From contig CAUJGJ010000030.1 of the NCBI GenBank assembly GCA_963170055.1, forward strand, positions 862,501 through 882,500: 20,000 nt of DNA, in the 5' to 3' direction. Below the pieces are notes generated by a model. The model was not told the DNA's origin and ran no database searches. It saw only the letters and a program-made list of their open reading frames with translations. Positions 1-14,057 of this stretch are shown here, piece by piece. The position numbers and the translations under genes are program-made. This DNA is from Halisarca cf. caerulea. Lineage: Eukaryota; Porifera; Demospongiae; Chondrillida; Halisarcidae. Within the stretch, counting starts at the first letter, position 1. Every line of letters starts with the position of its first letter.

Positions 1-840
1 AATAATGAATGCATGATTGTTGTATGTTTGTAGTGAACAATGTATATAGCATTTACCATTATTCATTCATTTGATGTGCCTTATGTGGTAATGTGTGTAT
101 CTCACCTGGATATTAAGAAACCTTTCTAAATTCACTTTCAAAGTAAATCCATGGGAATGTTTATACCTAATATGTATACCGTCCCTGTTTAGACTGCCCC
201 ATCAAAGGTCAAGTCTACAGCGACTGTGCTCCGTGTACAGGAACTTGTGAAAGGCCAAACCCAATCTGCAGTTACGTCTGCAGACCAGGCTGTGCTTGTC
301 CTGGGAGAAAAGTTGTGGACACCAAGAGGAAGAAATGTGTCAAACGTCGCAACTGTCCCAAATACTAAGGAAATAATGATTGAGGAGTAGCAATAATACT
401 TACTTGTAGGCCGTAAACATATACAAGCTAGCATAGAAGCTGTGACCAAGTGATATACATCTATTTTATACAATATTAATGCGATTATGACCACCATGAA
501 GCGAATCAATTTGCATGAAAAACATCCATAATATTATGTAATGCATTATATCAGAGTACATCCAATTCTTCATGCATGAAAATTATATGACACATGATTT
601 TGACTTGACATTGCATGTATATACACAGTTATCATAACATTAAATTGCATGCATGTAGTATATAATATTATGTCATTGAATAACATATATATTTCCACAT
701 ACATGATAATTGCATGAAGACAATTAAACTTGTTAGCCTGTATGATACTGCAACTCTATAGAAACAATAAGAGGGAAATGGATATAAAATTATAATGATG
801 AATATGATAATACTATAGTTTGATGGACGGATCGAGTGCA
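1..840 (+). repeat. Segmental duplication, copy 1 (partner 7808-8774)
   Basis: The intron end, TIL exon and 3' flank here match 7808-8774 at high identity. Shared words include AATAATGAATGCATG at the start, TCACCTGGATATTAAGAAACC, the whole exon, and ACTTACTTGTAGGCCGTAAA downstream. The match stops at a (TG)n tract in both copies. The left limit is unknown because the window starts inside it. The stretch 369-840 holds the 3' flank; I see no canonical AATAAA in it. Confidence 0.85.
193..368 (+). CDS. Last exon of an upstream secreted TIL-domain protein (partial; gene continues left of the window)
   Basis: A terminal exon preceded by a CCCTGTTTAG acceptor and ending in TAA at 366-368. It enters in phase 1: one base from the previous exon plus AC gives Asp. 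It encodes about 59 residues with ten cysteines in the spacing of a trypsin-inhibitor-like (TIL, Ascaris-type) domain, starting DCPIKGQVYSDC and ending in NCPKY. Family members are secreted, disulfide-locked inhibitors of serine proteases. The three residues between the fifth and sixth cysteines, where the reactive bond lies in Ascaris-type inhibitors, read Ser-Tyr-Val, so P1 is predicted to be Tyr. The exon is a close paralogue of the one at 8214-8392, one codon shorter. Earlier exons lie outside the window; by analogy they should encode a signal peptide and VWC modules, which is inference. The TIL family is clear from the cysteine pattern; inhibitory activity is not shown. Confidence 0.85.
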
Positions 841-844
841 TGTA

Positions 845-867
845 TGTGTGAGTGTGTGTGCGTGCGT

Positions 868-942
<75 letters not shown>

Positions 943-979
943 CCTGTGTGTGTGTGTGCATGCGTGCGTGCATGCGCGT

Positions 980-1038
<59 letters not shown>

Positions 1039-1107
1039 CGTGTGTGTGTGTGTGCGTGTGTGTGTGCGTGTGCACATGAGTTAATTTTTGAGTGTGCGTG
1101 TGTGTAA

Positions 1108-1183
<76 letters not shown>

Positions 1184-1227
1184 ATGTGTGTGTGTGTGTG
1201 TGTGTGCGTGTGCGCGCGTGTGTATGA

Positions 1228-1281
<54 letters not shown>

Positions 1282-1283
1282 TC
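845..1283 (+). repeat. (TG)n microsatellite, about 440 bp
   Basis: Long TG dinucleotide run with scattered TGCG and TGTA variants and one short break near 1075-1090. The His-Thr and Cys-Val reading frames across it are products of the repeat, not genes. Confidence 0.97.
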
Positions 1284-2444
1284 ATGTGTGAGTTTGTATA
1301 TGCTCCTGCGTGCATATTATGTTTATCCATATTAAGTACATATGTGAGTGTTTAATTTGTGTGTTTATTTGTTTACATGCAGGGGAATCTTCAGTTTACT
1401 TTTCCGAAAACTTCAGACAGACCACATGTTATATGTGTGTACAAGGATCTTTAGATCATTGTTGTGTTGTGTGTTGTTTCTGAAGGAGAGATAAATTAAC
1501 ATGACATTGTATTTTGTATGCAGATATATATGATTCGGAAATGTGTTGCATGCCTATGTAAACTGCATATAATTGAACTGTGTACAGGCTGTGCGAAGGA
1601 TCATGTGCAGATTGAGTTTTATGTTTTTTTTGTAATGTTAACGTCCACCCACATTTGTAGGGAGAAAGGGCCACAGGATATGGTGTGGGCTTGCTAACTA
1701 CCTTAAGAGTTTGGGACTCACTCTGAAAGCCACCTCCTCCAGAGTGTGGCTCCAGACATGCAAGGAGAGGGAGTACCAACTCCCAAGAGAAAGAACCTTG
1801 ACACACAAGGAGAAAGGATACTTAGTCTATTCAAGGGATTTTAATAGTTATTTTCCACTTATCGTGTGTTGTACTATAGGCACAAGTAGAGAATGATGTT
1901 TTAGGATTGTGACAGCTTCTTCTATTCTTGGTACTATCATTTCCAAACCTCTTGAATTCCAATTACATGGAGGTATAAGTTTAGCATTTCTTGAATTATA
2001 TTGACCACATTAAATGAAATTTAATGAAGTTACTAAGTGGAATTAAAGTCCGCTTCCGGAACAGCTGGGCTAATTTAGGGAAGCTGTCAGCAAAAAGTGC
2101 AGCACTAGTACTGGCCTACTATACTAAGGGACTTAAACCTCTAGCTCTAGAGTATAATGTTCTTGTATTCTTATTTGCATCTCATTGAATGTAGTCGCTG
2201 GCCTGCATGCCTATACTTCTGTGGTGTACGTATACAGAGGAATATGGCAGATAACCTTTGTCAATATTTTTACATGTTTGTGTCTCTGCCTTTCTGGCGT
2301 GACAAGGGGTGGTGTGGGCCTTTGCCCCCCAGGTGCAAGGGATAATGATTTAATCTGTACATTGTCTGATTGTGAATTCAACAGCAATTATACATGGGCA
2401 GTTGGTTAATTTCCGTTTTGGTTAAGCGAGATCATTAGGTACCT

Positions 2445-2458
2445 GGGGGGGGGGGGGG
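2445..2458 (+). repeat. Homopolymer G run (14 G)
   Basis: Uninterrupted G tract followed directly by TCATACCCGGGCCCC. It sits at the edge of the interspersed repeat that recurs near 9078. Confidence 0.9.
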
Positions 2459-2459
2459 T

Positions 2460-2511
2460 CATACCCGGGCCCCTATATTCCAAGAAGGGGTTCTTTGTAT
2501 GATCACCCTTA
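2460..2511 (-). repeat. Short interspersed repeat, inverted partner at 9078-9130
   Basis: The reverse complement shares GGTGATCATACAAAGAACCC and the following CTTCT with 9080-9104, then drifts apart through a GGGCCC-containing segment. It is probably a fragment of a dispersed element; the class is unknown. Confidence 0.6.
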
Positions 2512-2771
2512 TAGTGGTATAGTTACCGTATAATATGGGTGTGACACCTTGGTCGGAGGGTCTCTCACCACTTCTGCTGGTAGTTTAGGGTATCACAGGT
2601 ATTTGAGTGAAGAGATTCGAAGAAAAAAAACTGGGAATTCATAAAGAATTAATGTGTGTGAGCATCAATCATGTATGTTTCATATATAACAACTGTAAGT
2701 TATTATTTCGATATTCATATACCCTCGTCTCCAGTGCCATACATGCATGAATATATATATATATACGTATA

Positions 2772-3150
2772 CCGTATTCTCTCTAAAAATTCGTCATTCT
2801 AATTTTCGTCAGGCCTAAATCTTTGGTTTATTTGTATTCTAAACCTGTCGAATTTGCAGCCATTCTAATTTCCGTCATGTGACTCTAATTTTCGTCAGGT
2901 ACCGGAAGTGATCTAATATTTCGTCATCTCCCCTCGGCACTCGATGAATTCGCTCGCGACGATCTCCTGCAACGAGTGTATTTTGTTCTTGTAGACACAG
3001 AGTCTCACTAAGACGAACAATTGCGATATTTTCTTCGTCTTTAAAGAAGGAAATACACACCGCTTGTGCTTATTTCGGCTTTCTTTGTGGATTTTTGTTT
3101 GTCCAAGTACGCGAGAGGGTCAAAATGGCGTACCTCCCATCACTAAAAGC
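2772..3150 (+). repeat. Left inverted arm of the foldback element
   Basis: Pairs base for base with 3285-3663. It carries TTCGTCA-type words near 2785, 2803, 2891 and 2923, plus a CCGTCA variant near 2872. The internal segment at about 2935-3130 is richer in CpG (CTCGCGACG, GTACGCGAGAGG) than the surrounding DNA. Confidence 0.9.
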
Positions 3151-3284
3151 TGGAATTATAGGATTCGAGAGTAGCTTTCTAAAGTTTCGTCATATTCTAA
3201 TTTTCGTCTAAAAATTCTATATTTTCGTCAGGGCAAACAATTTAGGGAAATCCTATTCTATTCTAATAGAAAGACGAATTTTTT

Positions 3285-3663
3285 GCTTTTAGTGATGGGA
3301 GGTACGCCATTTTGACCCTCTCGCGTACTTGGACAAACAAAAATCCACAAAGAAAGCCGAAATAAGCACAAGCGGTGTGTATTTCCTTCTTTAAAGACGA
3401 AGAAAATATCGCAATTGTTCGTCTTAGTGAGACTCTGTGTCTACAAGAACAAAATACACTCGTTGCAGGAGATCGTCGCGAGCGAATTCATCGAGTGCCG
3501 AGGGGAGATGACGAAATATTAGATCACTTCCGGTACCTGACGAAAATTAGAGTCACATGACGGAAATTAGAATGGCTGCAAATTCGACAGGTTTAGAATA
3601 CAAATAAACCAAAGATTTAGGCCTGACGAAAATTAGAATGACGAATTTTTAGAGAGAATACGG
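3285..3663 (-). repeat. Right inverted arm of the foldback element
   Basis: Reverse complement of 2772-3150. It ends about 300 bp upstream of the TATA box of the VWC-TIL gene. The intervening stretch 3666-3960 holds no gene that I can see. Confidence 0.9.
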
Positions 3664-3961
3664 TAGTTTGGCTTCACATGCAGCTATAGTACTAGTGAGG
3701 TCCTAATAAATTCTCAGGTTTTTCTAATTAAACTTGGAGGCCGAATTTTCAAAATTTAATATAACTTGTCATCAGTGTTTACAAAACAAAGCAGTGAATA
3801 TATTATATACATGCAATTAATGCAGCTCCAGCTCTGGCTCTCCATTGTATAGCATGCATATAGCCTGTGATGGCTGGGCACGGAAACCTTGCATGTGGTG
3901 GTCCTTATAAGCATGTGTTCGGTGACAAGAAGTGATGTAACTTCAAACAGGTGACAATTTC

Positions 3962-3969
3962 TATAAAAG
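3962..3969 (+). promoter_or_regulatory. TATA box of the VWC-TIL gene
   Basis: TATAAAAG lies 68 bases before the ATG at 4030. A start site about 25-30 bases downstream would leave a 5' leader of roughly 40 bases. The consensus match is visible in the sequence; the start site is inferred. Confidence 0.65.
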
Positions 3970-4029
3970 TCAGTGTATGCACTGCTGTGTATCTAATACG
4001 TGCTTGATTCTATGCTTTTGTGATTCACT

Positions 4030-8392
<4,363 letters not shown>

Positions 8393-8771
8393 AGATAAAA
8401 TGATCGAGGAGTAACAATACTTACTTGTAGGCCGTAAATATAAGCTAGCATAAAAGCTGTGACCCAGTGGTACATATCTATATTATATGATGTGAACGCT
8501 ATGAAGTGAATCAAATTGAAAACACCCATATATATAACGCATTATAATAGAAAGTGCATCCAATTCTTCATGCATGAAAATTGCATGACACATGAATTTA
8601 ACATGAAATTATATATACGCAGTTATCATAATATTGTAGTATTCCATACAAATAATATAATATAGGGAATTTGAAGACAAACTTGGTGGCCTGACAATAC
8701 TGTAAGTCTATAAAAATAATAAGAGGGAAACAGCATGGATAAGGATCTATGGATATTGTTTGATATACAGA

Positions 8772-8774
<3 letters not shown>

Positions 8775-8847
<73 letters not shown>

Positions 8848-8855
8848 CTGTGTGT

Positions 8856-8912
<57 letters not shown>

Positions 8913-8926
8913 CATGCAGTGTGTGT

Positions 8927-8969
<43 letters not shown>

Positions 8970-8976
8970 TTTGTGT
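8775..8976 (+). repeat. (TG)n microsatellite after the VWC-TIL gene
   Basis: About 200 bp of TG with a few TGCG and TGTCTG variants and a TACGCATGCAG break at 8909-8919. It takes the place held by the tract at 845-1283 in copy 1. Confidence 0.96.
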
Positions 8977-8979
8977 TTA

Positions 8980-9420
8980 TAATGACCTGACCCCTTCATC
9001 TGGTAGTGACTAGTAGGAACCTCCTAATACAGGTCCTCCTATGCACCAGCCATGCATTATACCTTACCTGGCTTAGAAGGGTGATCATACAAAGAACCCC
9101 TTCTCAGAATAAGGGTGTGTGGGCCCAGCCCCTAGGTGCCACGTGCCTCTGCCTGCCGAAATGTGCCTGCATTGCATGCCTATAATTTACCTGAGTAGTT
9201 AAAGCATTACCACTTATGGTGCACCTGGGGGACTATATAAGACCCAGATCCCTAATTTTGTCAAGAGACCCCAGGTGAAATTATTGTGCACGTGATATTG
9301 TGTACATGTATTGAGTTATAAACATTAATATTATTATGACGATAAGTTAACCACCCATCTTCCTACAAGTTAAACTAACAGGTATATAAATGTCAGTGAA
9401 ACAAAACAAAACAGCAAACA
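8980..9420. other. Intergenic stretch with short repeats
   Basis: It includes 9078-9130, the inverted partner of 2460-2511. A short inverted repeat, CACCTGGGG at 9222-9230 and CCCCAGGTG near 9270, could form a small hairpin. I see no gene. Confidence 0.5.
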
Positions 9421-9423
9421 AAA

Positions 9424-10470
9424 CTACAGATTAGCTAAACCATATATAAGTAAGATAATAGTAAATGTATGTGACCACATGGGGGTACTTAAGAGTCTGG
9501 TGGAGGGTTGACATCTCTTGTGAGCTGGGATGATACCTTGGCCAGTTCCAGCTCTGCATGATGGATAGATGTAGCATTGGTAAGTGAAACTCTGCCAGTG
9601 GCCTAGGGTCTCAATGGTGAACTCTGGGACTCCCGCTGTGCTGGCTGAGGTGACTACACCAATTCTGAAGCTGTGACCATTGAACTTTGATCCTTGGAGC
9701 CCATGTGCTGCCAGGGCCACCCAAACCTGTTGAACAAAGTATGACCATCTCAAAGGCTGCCTCTCTTGTGTAATAAAGAGGAGCCATCTTCGTTCCCACG
9801 CTCTGCCAGATAGTCTAACATGGCAGGAACTGGACAAATGTCTTGATCAGTTGACCCCAGAACTACTGACTACCTGAGATCCCTGCCCAAATCGGTCTGT
9901 CTTGAATTGCTTGATTGTAACCCTACAAAGATGTAAGGATGTATATAGCTTGGACCAGTTGTACATTGCCTACCGTGAGGTGGCAGGATGGGTCAAAACC
10001 AGCATTGTCTGGCACAAGGAACTCTGCACAGTGCAAGAACCCGAAGAAGCCTAGGCCTGTGCAACAGGCTGCCCAAATCATTCTATTGCTAAAAGAAAGT
10101 GGGCTCTGGGCTAGGTGAGACTTAATGCAACGCATCAGTGAAATTGTGATGGGAAGATGCTGTCTTGCCCCATCGGGCTTGGTGCATGAAGGGTCTGACA
10201 GGATACGAAAGAATATGAGAGCAGCCAAATATGACTCAATTGTTGCATGACAATGAGAGACGTTGAGCCCCCAAGTAGGCCATGAACAAAGTTACTCCAT
10301 GTCTCCTGGGTTATTGGGGTTGAAGGGAAGGAGAAATCCTCAGCAAAGGCCAAGTATCTGGACAACCTACAGTGGTACACCCTCTTTGTTGACTCGGCCA
10401 AGCCTGCCTCCAGAAATTGTATAACTTGACTCTCCAGCTCAGAGAGGGCCAATCGGCTGGCTCTGTGCAC
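9424..10470 (-). pseudogene. Tyrosine recombinase remnant of the DIRS-like element
   Basis: At least three frame segments are needed. The N-terminal part (10470-10230) has GLAESTKRVYHCRLSRYLAF, typical of the core-binding region. The middle part (10228-9923) has FFGFLHCAEFLVP, and the C-terminal part (9837-9424) has GHSFRIGV and TLGHWQSFTYQCYIY. The catalytic set of this family is Arg..His-x-x-Arg..Tyr. The HxxR (HSFR, about 9664-9675) and a Tyr near the end are present, but the first Arg, expected in the LRxxEF position, is His (LHCAEF). With the frameshifts, this makes it inactive. Confidence 0.8.
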
Positions 10471-10539
10471 AGAAGGTGGATGAGCGCTCTGGGGACCTGT
10501 GTGAGGGAAGGAGAAGAGGACGGAAACTGACTACGAATT

Positions 10540-10930
10540 CAAAAGGCTTCAGTTCTACCCCTGGACAGATGGTCTGCCCCACATTCCTGGTGCCCTGCAG
10601 CTATGTGTACTGATTGGAGGCAAAAGTCGAACTAGGTTTGAATATAGGCAATGCAGTGGAGCATGTTACATGCCTTGGGGTCATGGGCATGGAGGGAATT
10701 TACTTGAGCAACCACTGCCACGTTGTCGCGAGCGAAAAAGTACTGCATGATCTACCTGCAGCTGCCCACTGGGGGCCCCAAACTGCAGCTGCCAGCACTA
10801 TGGGCACATGCAAGCTCCTTTAATGTTATGGAGCCAAGGTCAGTTCCTGAGGGCCACTGGACCAGAATCCAATTGGGTGGAGCCCATGCCCCACAGGCCC
10901 AGGAACCTGAGGTGTCAGTGAATTTGTGAA
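10540..10930 (-). pseudogene. RNase H domain remnant of the DIRS-like element
   Basis: Minus-strand pieces read KFTDTSGSWACGAW.., then ..SITLKELACAHSAG, then ARDNVAVVAQVNSLHA, then HIAAGHQECGADHLSRG, the order and motifs of a DIRS-type RNase H (first Asp in TDTSGS, DNxAVV core, ADxLSR tail). Stops and at least one frame change lie between them, for example an in-frame TAG just before the IMQYFFARDN segment. It ends about 70 bases before the recombinase start. Confidence 0.75.
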
Positions 10931-11129
10931 TCTCTGGCTGACCTAAAGCAAGGAACTGGTGAGCTCTTGAAGCATAGTAACAGCCTTTTGGCTACTAAGC
11001 AGGCCCAATTAGAAGGAACACAACAAACATTACAGCTCAGGTGGTGGGTCAGAGCTGTGTAGGTCCTCATGAGGAACTGGACCAGATTGGCGATCTCCTA
11101 GGGGAGGGCGCTAAGCAGGTGGTGTATGA

Positions 11130-11790
11130 AGCAACAGGCAATCCCTGGCTGGGTGGTTACGAGCGCGACATATGCCACAAGCGTGTCGATATCTGCAAAG
11201 TGCTGGAAAGGACAGTCACCCCTGCTGAAGCGGTCGCACTACTCCACTTCCTCCCCTGCATGGGGCATTTGTGCGGGGTACAGTGACAGATCCTGGGTCC
11301 CCAGATCGGGGATTTTCTGCCATAAGCAAACCAGATGTCTGATTCCTGACGTTCTCAGGATAAAGATGGATTCACTGCTGCAGCTTGTCGGAAAAGACGG
11401 TCGTAGCAGCACCAGACTTGCCCTGGTACTTCCCTGGCTAGGTGGCGACAATAGTCATGTAAGTAGCCAATGCTGCTGCCCTCTCTGGTTGAACTGAACT
11501 GTGACAACCATAAAAGTGGCGAATGTAAGCACCCAGTCCGTCATAGATTAAATATATGGAACTTCTTTCGTTTATTCTTATATATCTGATTTGTCCTCAG
11601 TAGAGCATTCGAATGACCACTCAAATGCTTCTGGTAGCAGATCTCCCAGGTCAATGTAGTTGCCATCCTTGATCTTCTTCACCAGCCCGGCAGGTATCCC
11701 CACGAGGCCAGTGTTGGAGAAGAGCAAGGGCAGTGCATCTGTTTAGGAGGACGATGCTGCTATGTCTGGGGTGGTGGCAGTGGTGGTTGC
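11130..11790 (-). pseudogene. Gag-like remnant of the DIRS-like element
   Basis: Three pieces in different frames: GIPAGLVKKIKDGNYIDLGD (about 11700-11640), as in the N-terminal half of DIRS-type gag proteins; YLHDYCRHLAREVPG..CYDRLFRQ (about 11475-11370); and a cysteine/histidine cluster CRYRHACGICRARNHPARDC (about 11195-11137), which looks like the terminal zinc-knuckle. Stops separate them. The upstream limit is uncertain; low-complexity Thr/Ala sequence continues to about 11800. Confidence 0.65.
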
Positions 11791-11880
11791 AGTAATGCAA
11801 GGAGCCCTACCAGGGGGAGTGGACGACTCTGAACTCTGCGGATGGGATACAGGGGGCCAAGAAACCAGGGGTGGTGGATG

Positions 11881-12157
11881 GCCTGATATAAAGTTCCTGC
11901 AGCCGTACTACAAGGAGGAAGGATGGACCCCGTGTGTATGTACAGTTAATTTCCACAAAAGTAAACTAGCTACTCGAAGTTGGGTCCTGATCCACAAAGG
12001 GGGTGACTACCTGAAATTAAGGCCCCCGTCCGCAGTTGTGGTATACGTTGACCCTAACAGACCCAATCCATCTGCCATGCTAGTAGCACCTAGCGGTAAT
12101 AAGGCATGTGAACTAGACAAATGTGAACATGAAGTAGTTATTGCTTGTGAGGTGTGA
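11881..12157 (+). other. Open frame of unknown meaning, antisense to the retroelement
   Basis: Plus-strand frame ending in TGA at 12155-12157, open back to 11762. From 11881 it reads like a compact protein (PYYKEEGWTPCVCTVNFHKS.., ending CEHEVVIACEV). An opposite frame is also open at 12007-12303. I recognise neither. It lies just beyond the recognisable gag, so it could belong to the element or be chance. Confidence 0.25.
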
Positions 12158-12334
12158 AACCTTAGGGAGGAGCGTGCTTGGTGGGTAACTGCATCTGTGT
12201 GAGCTGCTGTCTCAATCACTGGTATAGTGAGCACCCTATGTGGGTCAGCTGCAGCTGCATGAATGGAATGGTTCTCAGAGGCCCTGTCACGTGCAAATTC
12301 CATAGGCTTAAAACTTTATAGACTCTTTGATTAA

Positions 12335-12554
12335 GGGAGGGGCAGCTTATTGGGGCGTGATGTATATAGGTAGAGTGCAGCAATCACAGAAAGTCCAGAA
12401 CCTGTGCCCGTCTGGTATATTATGCTATTTGCCTGCATGAGGAGCATTGAATTGGGGAGGGGTGTAGCTATTGGAGCACGATGTAGATAGAGTGCCACAA
12501 CCCCAGGAAGTCCAGGACTTGTGCCAGTCTGATCGTACGTACTACGCTATTTGC
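12335..12554 (+). repeat. Tandem direct duplication, two units of about 100 bp
   Basis: 12335-12432 and 12454-12554 share GGGAGGGG, GTCCAG(A)AC, TGTGCC(C/A)GTCTG and CTATTTGC in the same order, with a period of about 119 bases. The units are diverged at many positions. They lie just upstream (minus sense) of the retroelement remnant and might be part of its terminal region. Confidence 0.7.
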
Positions 12555-12559
12555 AAAAG

Positions 12560-12970
12560 GCACCCGTACGGTCAATGTGCCCCCATGTGATATCTAGGTT
12601 CAGCATTGAGCTAAATAAAGACTAAACCAATAACATTTTACAGGACGATCATGCATGCATGTCCATGCATCACCTTCAACACCAAGATTGCCTTCTTCAT
12701 AAACATGATCACCTCCATGCAACACCCTCAGCTCTGAGATTATCTCCAGCACCCTCAACAACAGCTGCAGGTTCATCTCCATTCACCTTTAGCTCTCTCA
12801 GCCGTGATTGTTTCCACCCAGCTTTGCATGGGCAGCATAGAATAATAATCCATATCCCAATGCAAGGTGTCTTTTACTAGTTTTTGTGTGTTGCACATAT
12901 ATGCATGCAACTGTACTGTTCTAGGGTCATGCAGTTTTGGATCGATGCACAATAATTAATAATAAACATA
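12560..12970. other. Intergenic stretch without a recognised gene
   Basis: Open frames at 12600-12782 (minus) and 12659-12880 (plus) overlap each other and show no domain. I see nothing else here. Confidence 0.45.
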
Positions 12971-12971
12971 A

Positions 12972-13136
12972 TACAGTCACACCTGCATGGTTTATATCCA
13001 AAAACCTCATTTATCTGACTGCAGCTGTGAGTCCACATCACTACTCTGTGTACAATTTACCCTGATTTATCCAACACCTGTTTATCGGAATTTTTACAAG
13101 GAACAAATGTGGTCGAATAAACGAAGGTCTACTGTA
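12972..13136. mobile_element. MITE with TACAGT termini
   Basis: 165 bp beginning TACAGTCACACCTGCATGG and ending CGAAGGTCTACTGTA. The terminal inverted repeats are imperfect and the outermost TA on each side fits a TA target site. The interior repeats TTTATCC/TTTATCGG-type words near both ends. Pogo/Tc1-mariner type is inferred from termini only. The stretch 13137-13380 after it holds nothing recognised. Confidence 0.7.
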
Positions 13137-13382
13137 TTATGAATTTGCATGAATATGAAATGACAGAATAGGTCTGGCTACACATGTGCCTTGTGGGTGA
13201 GTCATGACATGCAGATCATGACCTGAGCTCATGTACAATAACACCAGTCCGAGCACTCACACCAAACCGCATGGCATGCAATGTACACATGTAGGCACAT
13301 ATAAATTTAAGACTATTACAATACACACGCATGCACTCTTGCAAATGCAAGTGCATCAATGCTTTCCTGCAAGGGCAAGCAA

Positions 13383-13713
13383 CTATTCCACATCCACAGG
13401 GAATCCATAAGTCGCCAGGAAACTCAAAAAATCGCTTTGTAATTCACTCAGGAAACTAATCTCCCATTTTAGCACTGTTGTGTATATACGTAGCATAGTC
13501 AATGCTTCGCCGCACATCACAGTCACCTTTGCACACACCAATCAAATAAATTAAATGCATACAATGCAGTCAGTGGGGCATGCAGAACTAAGGAAATCTG
13601 AGGACTTAAAATATAATCTGATCCCAAATTCTGTACCATAAGACAAAATTAACATGTCACTCTCTTCCCACATGCTGAGGGGGCTCAATGATGCTTTCTT
13701 CCGTAACACTTGC
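13383..13713 (-). CDS. Possible last two exons of an unrecognised minus-strand gene
   Basis: A 151 base open segment (13563-13713) follows a TTTCTTTGTCAAATAG acceptor and encodes 50 residues (QVLRKKASLSPLSMWEESDM..). A second open segment (13383-13526) encodes 47 residues (VTVMCGEALTMLRIYTTVLK.., ending PVDVE) and a TAG. The two join in phase 0 if 13527-13562, which starts GTATGC and ends AAAG on the minus strand, is a 36 base intron. That is extremely short, so the join is doubtful. The composition looks coding-like (amphipathic, few low-complexity runs). I do not recognise the protein. Its first exon might begin at the ATG near 14467, but that is a guess. Confidence 0.35.
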
Positions 13714-13894
13714 CTATTTGACAAAGAAACAACACAAGCAAAGTAAGCCAAGAAAGGGGTGGACGGATAATCACATTCACACATAATATCATAATAATGC
13801 CATACAGAATGCTGCATTTATACATGACCAATTCTGCATGGTACAAAAAGTATACAATGGGCGGAAATGACCATTTTTAGGCTATTGCAGCACA

Positions 13895-14057
13895 GAGAAC
13901 TGAATCTTAAATAGATGCGGACACCTTGAAGATCACCAAAAGTGTCCAGATTTTTCAGGGCTGCTCCAATAAGTCATTCATATCATGTTTATGAGAATTT
14001 TGTCAGTCTATACAGATGTCCAGATTTTCAAGTGTCCCGAATATAGCAGGTTTCCCA
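13895..14057. mobile_element. Degenerate MITE-like inverted repeat
   Basis: GCGGACACCTTGAAGATC near the left end and GATTTTCAAGTGTCCCGAATA near the right end are diverged inverted copies, with GTGTCCAGATTTT and TGTCCAGATTTT inside. The outer termini are too eroded to read a target duplication. The following stretch 14058-14270 shows no clear feature. Confidence 0.45.

Larger units (their letters stand above)
1290..2770. other. Intergenic stretch without a recognisable gene
   Basis: Short open frames exist here on both strands (for example 1456-1806 minus and 1711-1896 plus), but none shows a domain, splice logic or coding-like composition that I can defend. The stretch contains a run of 14 G at 2445-2458 and a short interspersed repeat at about 2460-2511 that recurs inverted near 9078. 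An AT-rich (TA)n patch at about 2753-2765 lies beside the foldback element. Confidence 0.6.
2772..3663. mobile_element. Foldback / Tc1-mariner-like non-autonomous element with 379 bp inverted arms
   Basis: Positions 2772-3150 and 3285-3663 are inverted copies of each other around an axis at 3217.5. They look identical wherever I compared them, and the 61-residue frames in the two arms translate identically. The ends read CCGTATTCTCTC and GAGAGAATACGG and are flanked by TA on both sides (2770-2771, 3664-3665), the target duplication expected of Tc1/mariner-type insertion. A 134 bp spacer (3151-3284) separates the arms. There is no transposase, so movement would need an enzyme supplied from elsewhere. 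The arms and spacer contain many copies of a TTCGTC-type motif. Near-perfect arms suggest a recent insertion or arm-to-arm conversion. Superfamily assignment is inference from the TA flanks. Confidence 0.9.
9424..11790 (-). mobile_element. Decayed DIRS/Ngaro-type tyrosine-recombinase retrotransposon
   Basis: Reading down the minus strand there are gag pieces (about 11790-11130), an RNase H domain (about 10930-10540) and a tyrosine recombinase (about 10470-9424), the domain order of DIRS-like elements. The reverse transcriptase normally found between gag and RNase H is absent: only about 200 bases separate them, so it was deleted. All parts carry stops or frameshifts. I could not find the terminal repeats, so the limits given are those of recognisable coding remnants. 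In life such elements copy through RNA and integrate with a recombinase instead of a DDE integrase. Classification rests on domain order and motifs and is quite secure; the exact clade is not. Confidence 0.8.

Noticed and set aside
668..1355. Long His-Thr and Cys-Val reading frames on both strands
   Set aside because: They are translations of the (TG)n tract; the same holds for the frames at 4143-5613, 6553-7200 and 8598-9013.
2780..3240. Regularly repeated TTCGTC words resembling a CRISPR array
   Set aside because: Repeats are too short, spacing is irregular and both orientations occur inside a transposon-like palindrome in animal DNA.
2875..3560. Identical 61-residue frame on opposite strands (2875-3060 and 3375-3560)
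   Set aside because: It is simply the same sequence in the two arms of the foldback element; no domain, and no sign that it is expressed.
10614..11497. Several plus-strand frames of 68-123 residues
   Set aside because: They are antisense shadows of the retroelement gag and RNase H remnants.
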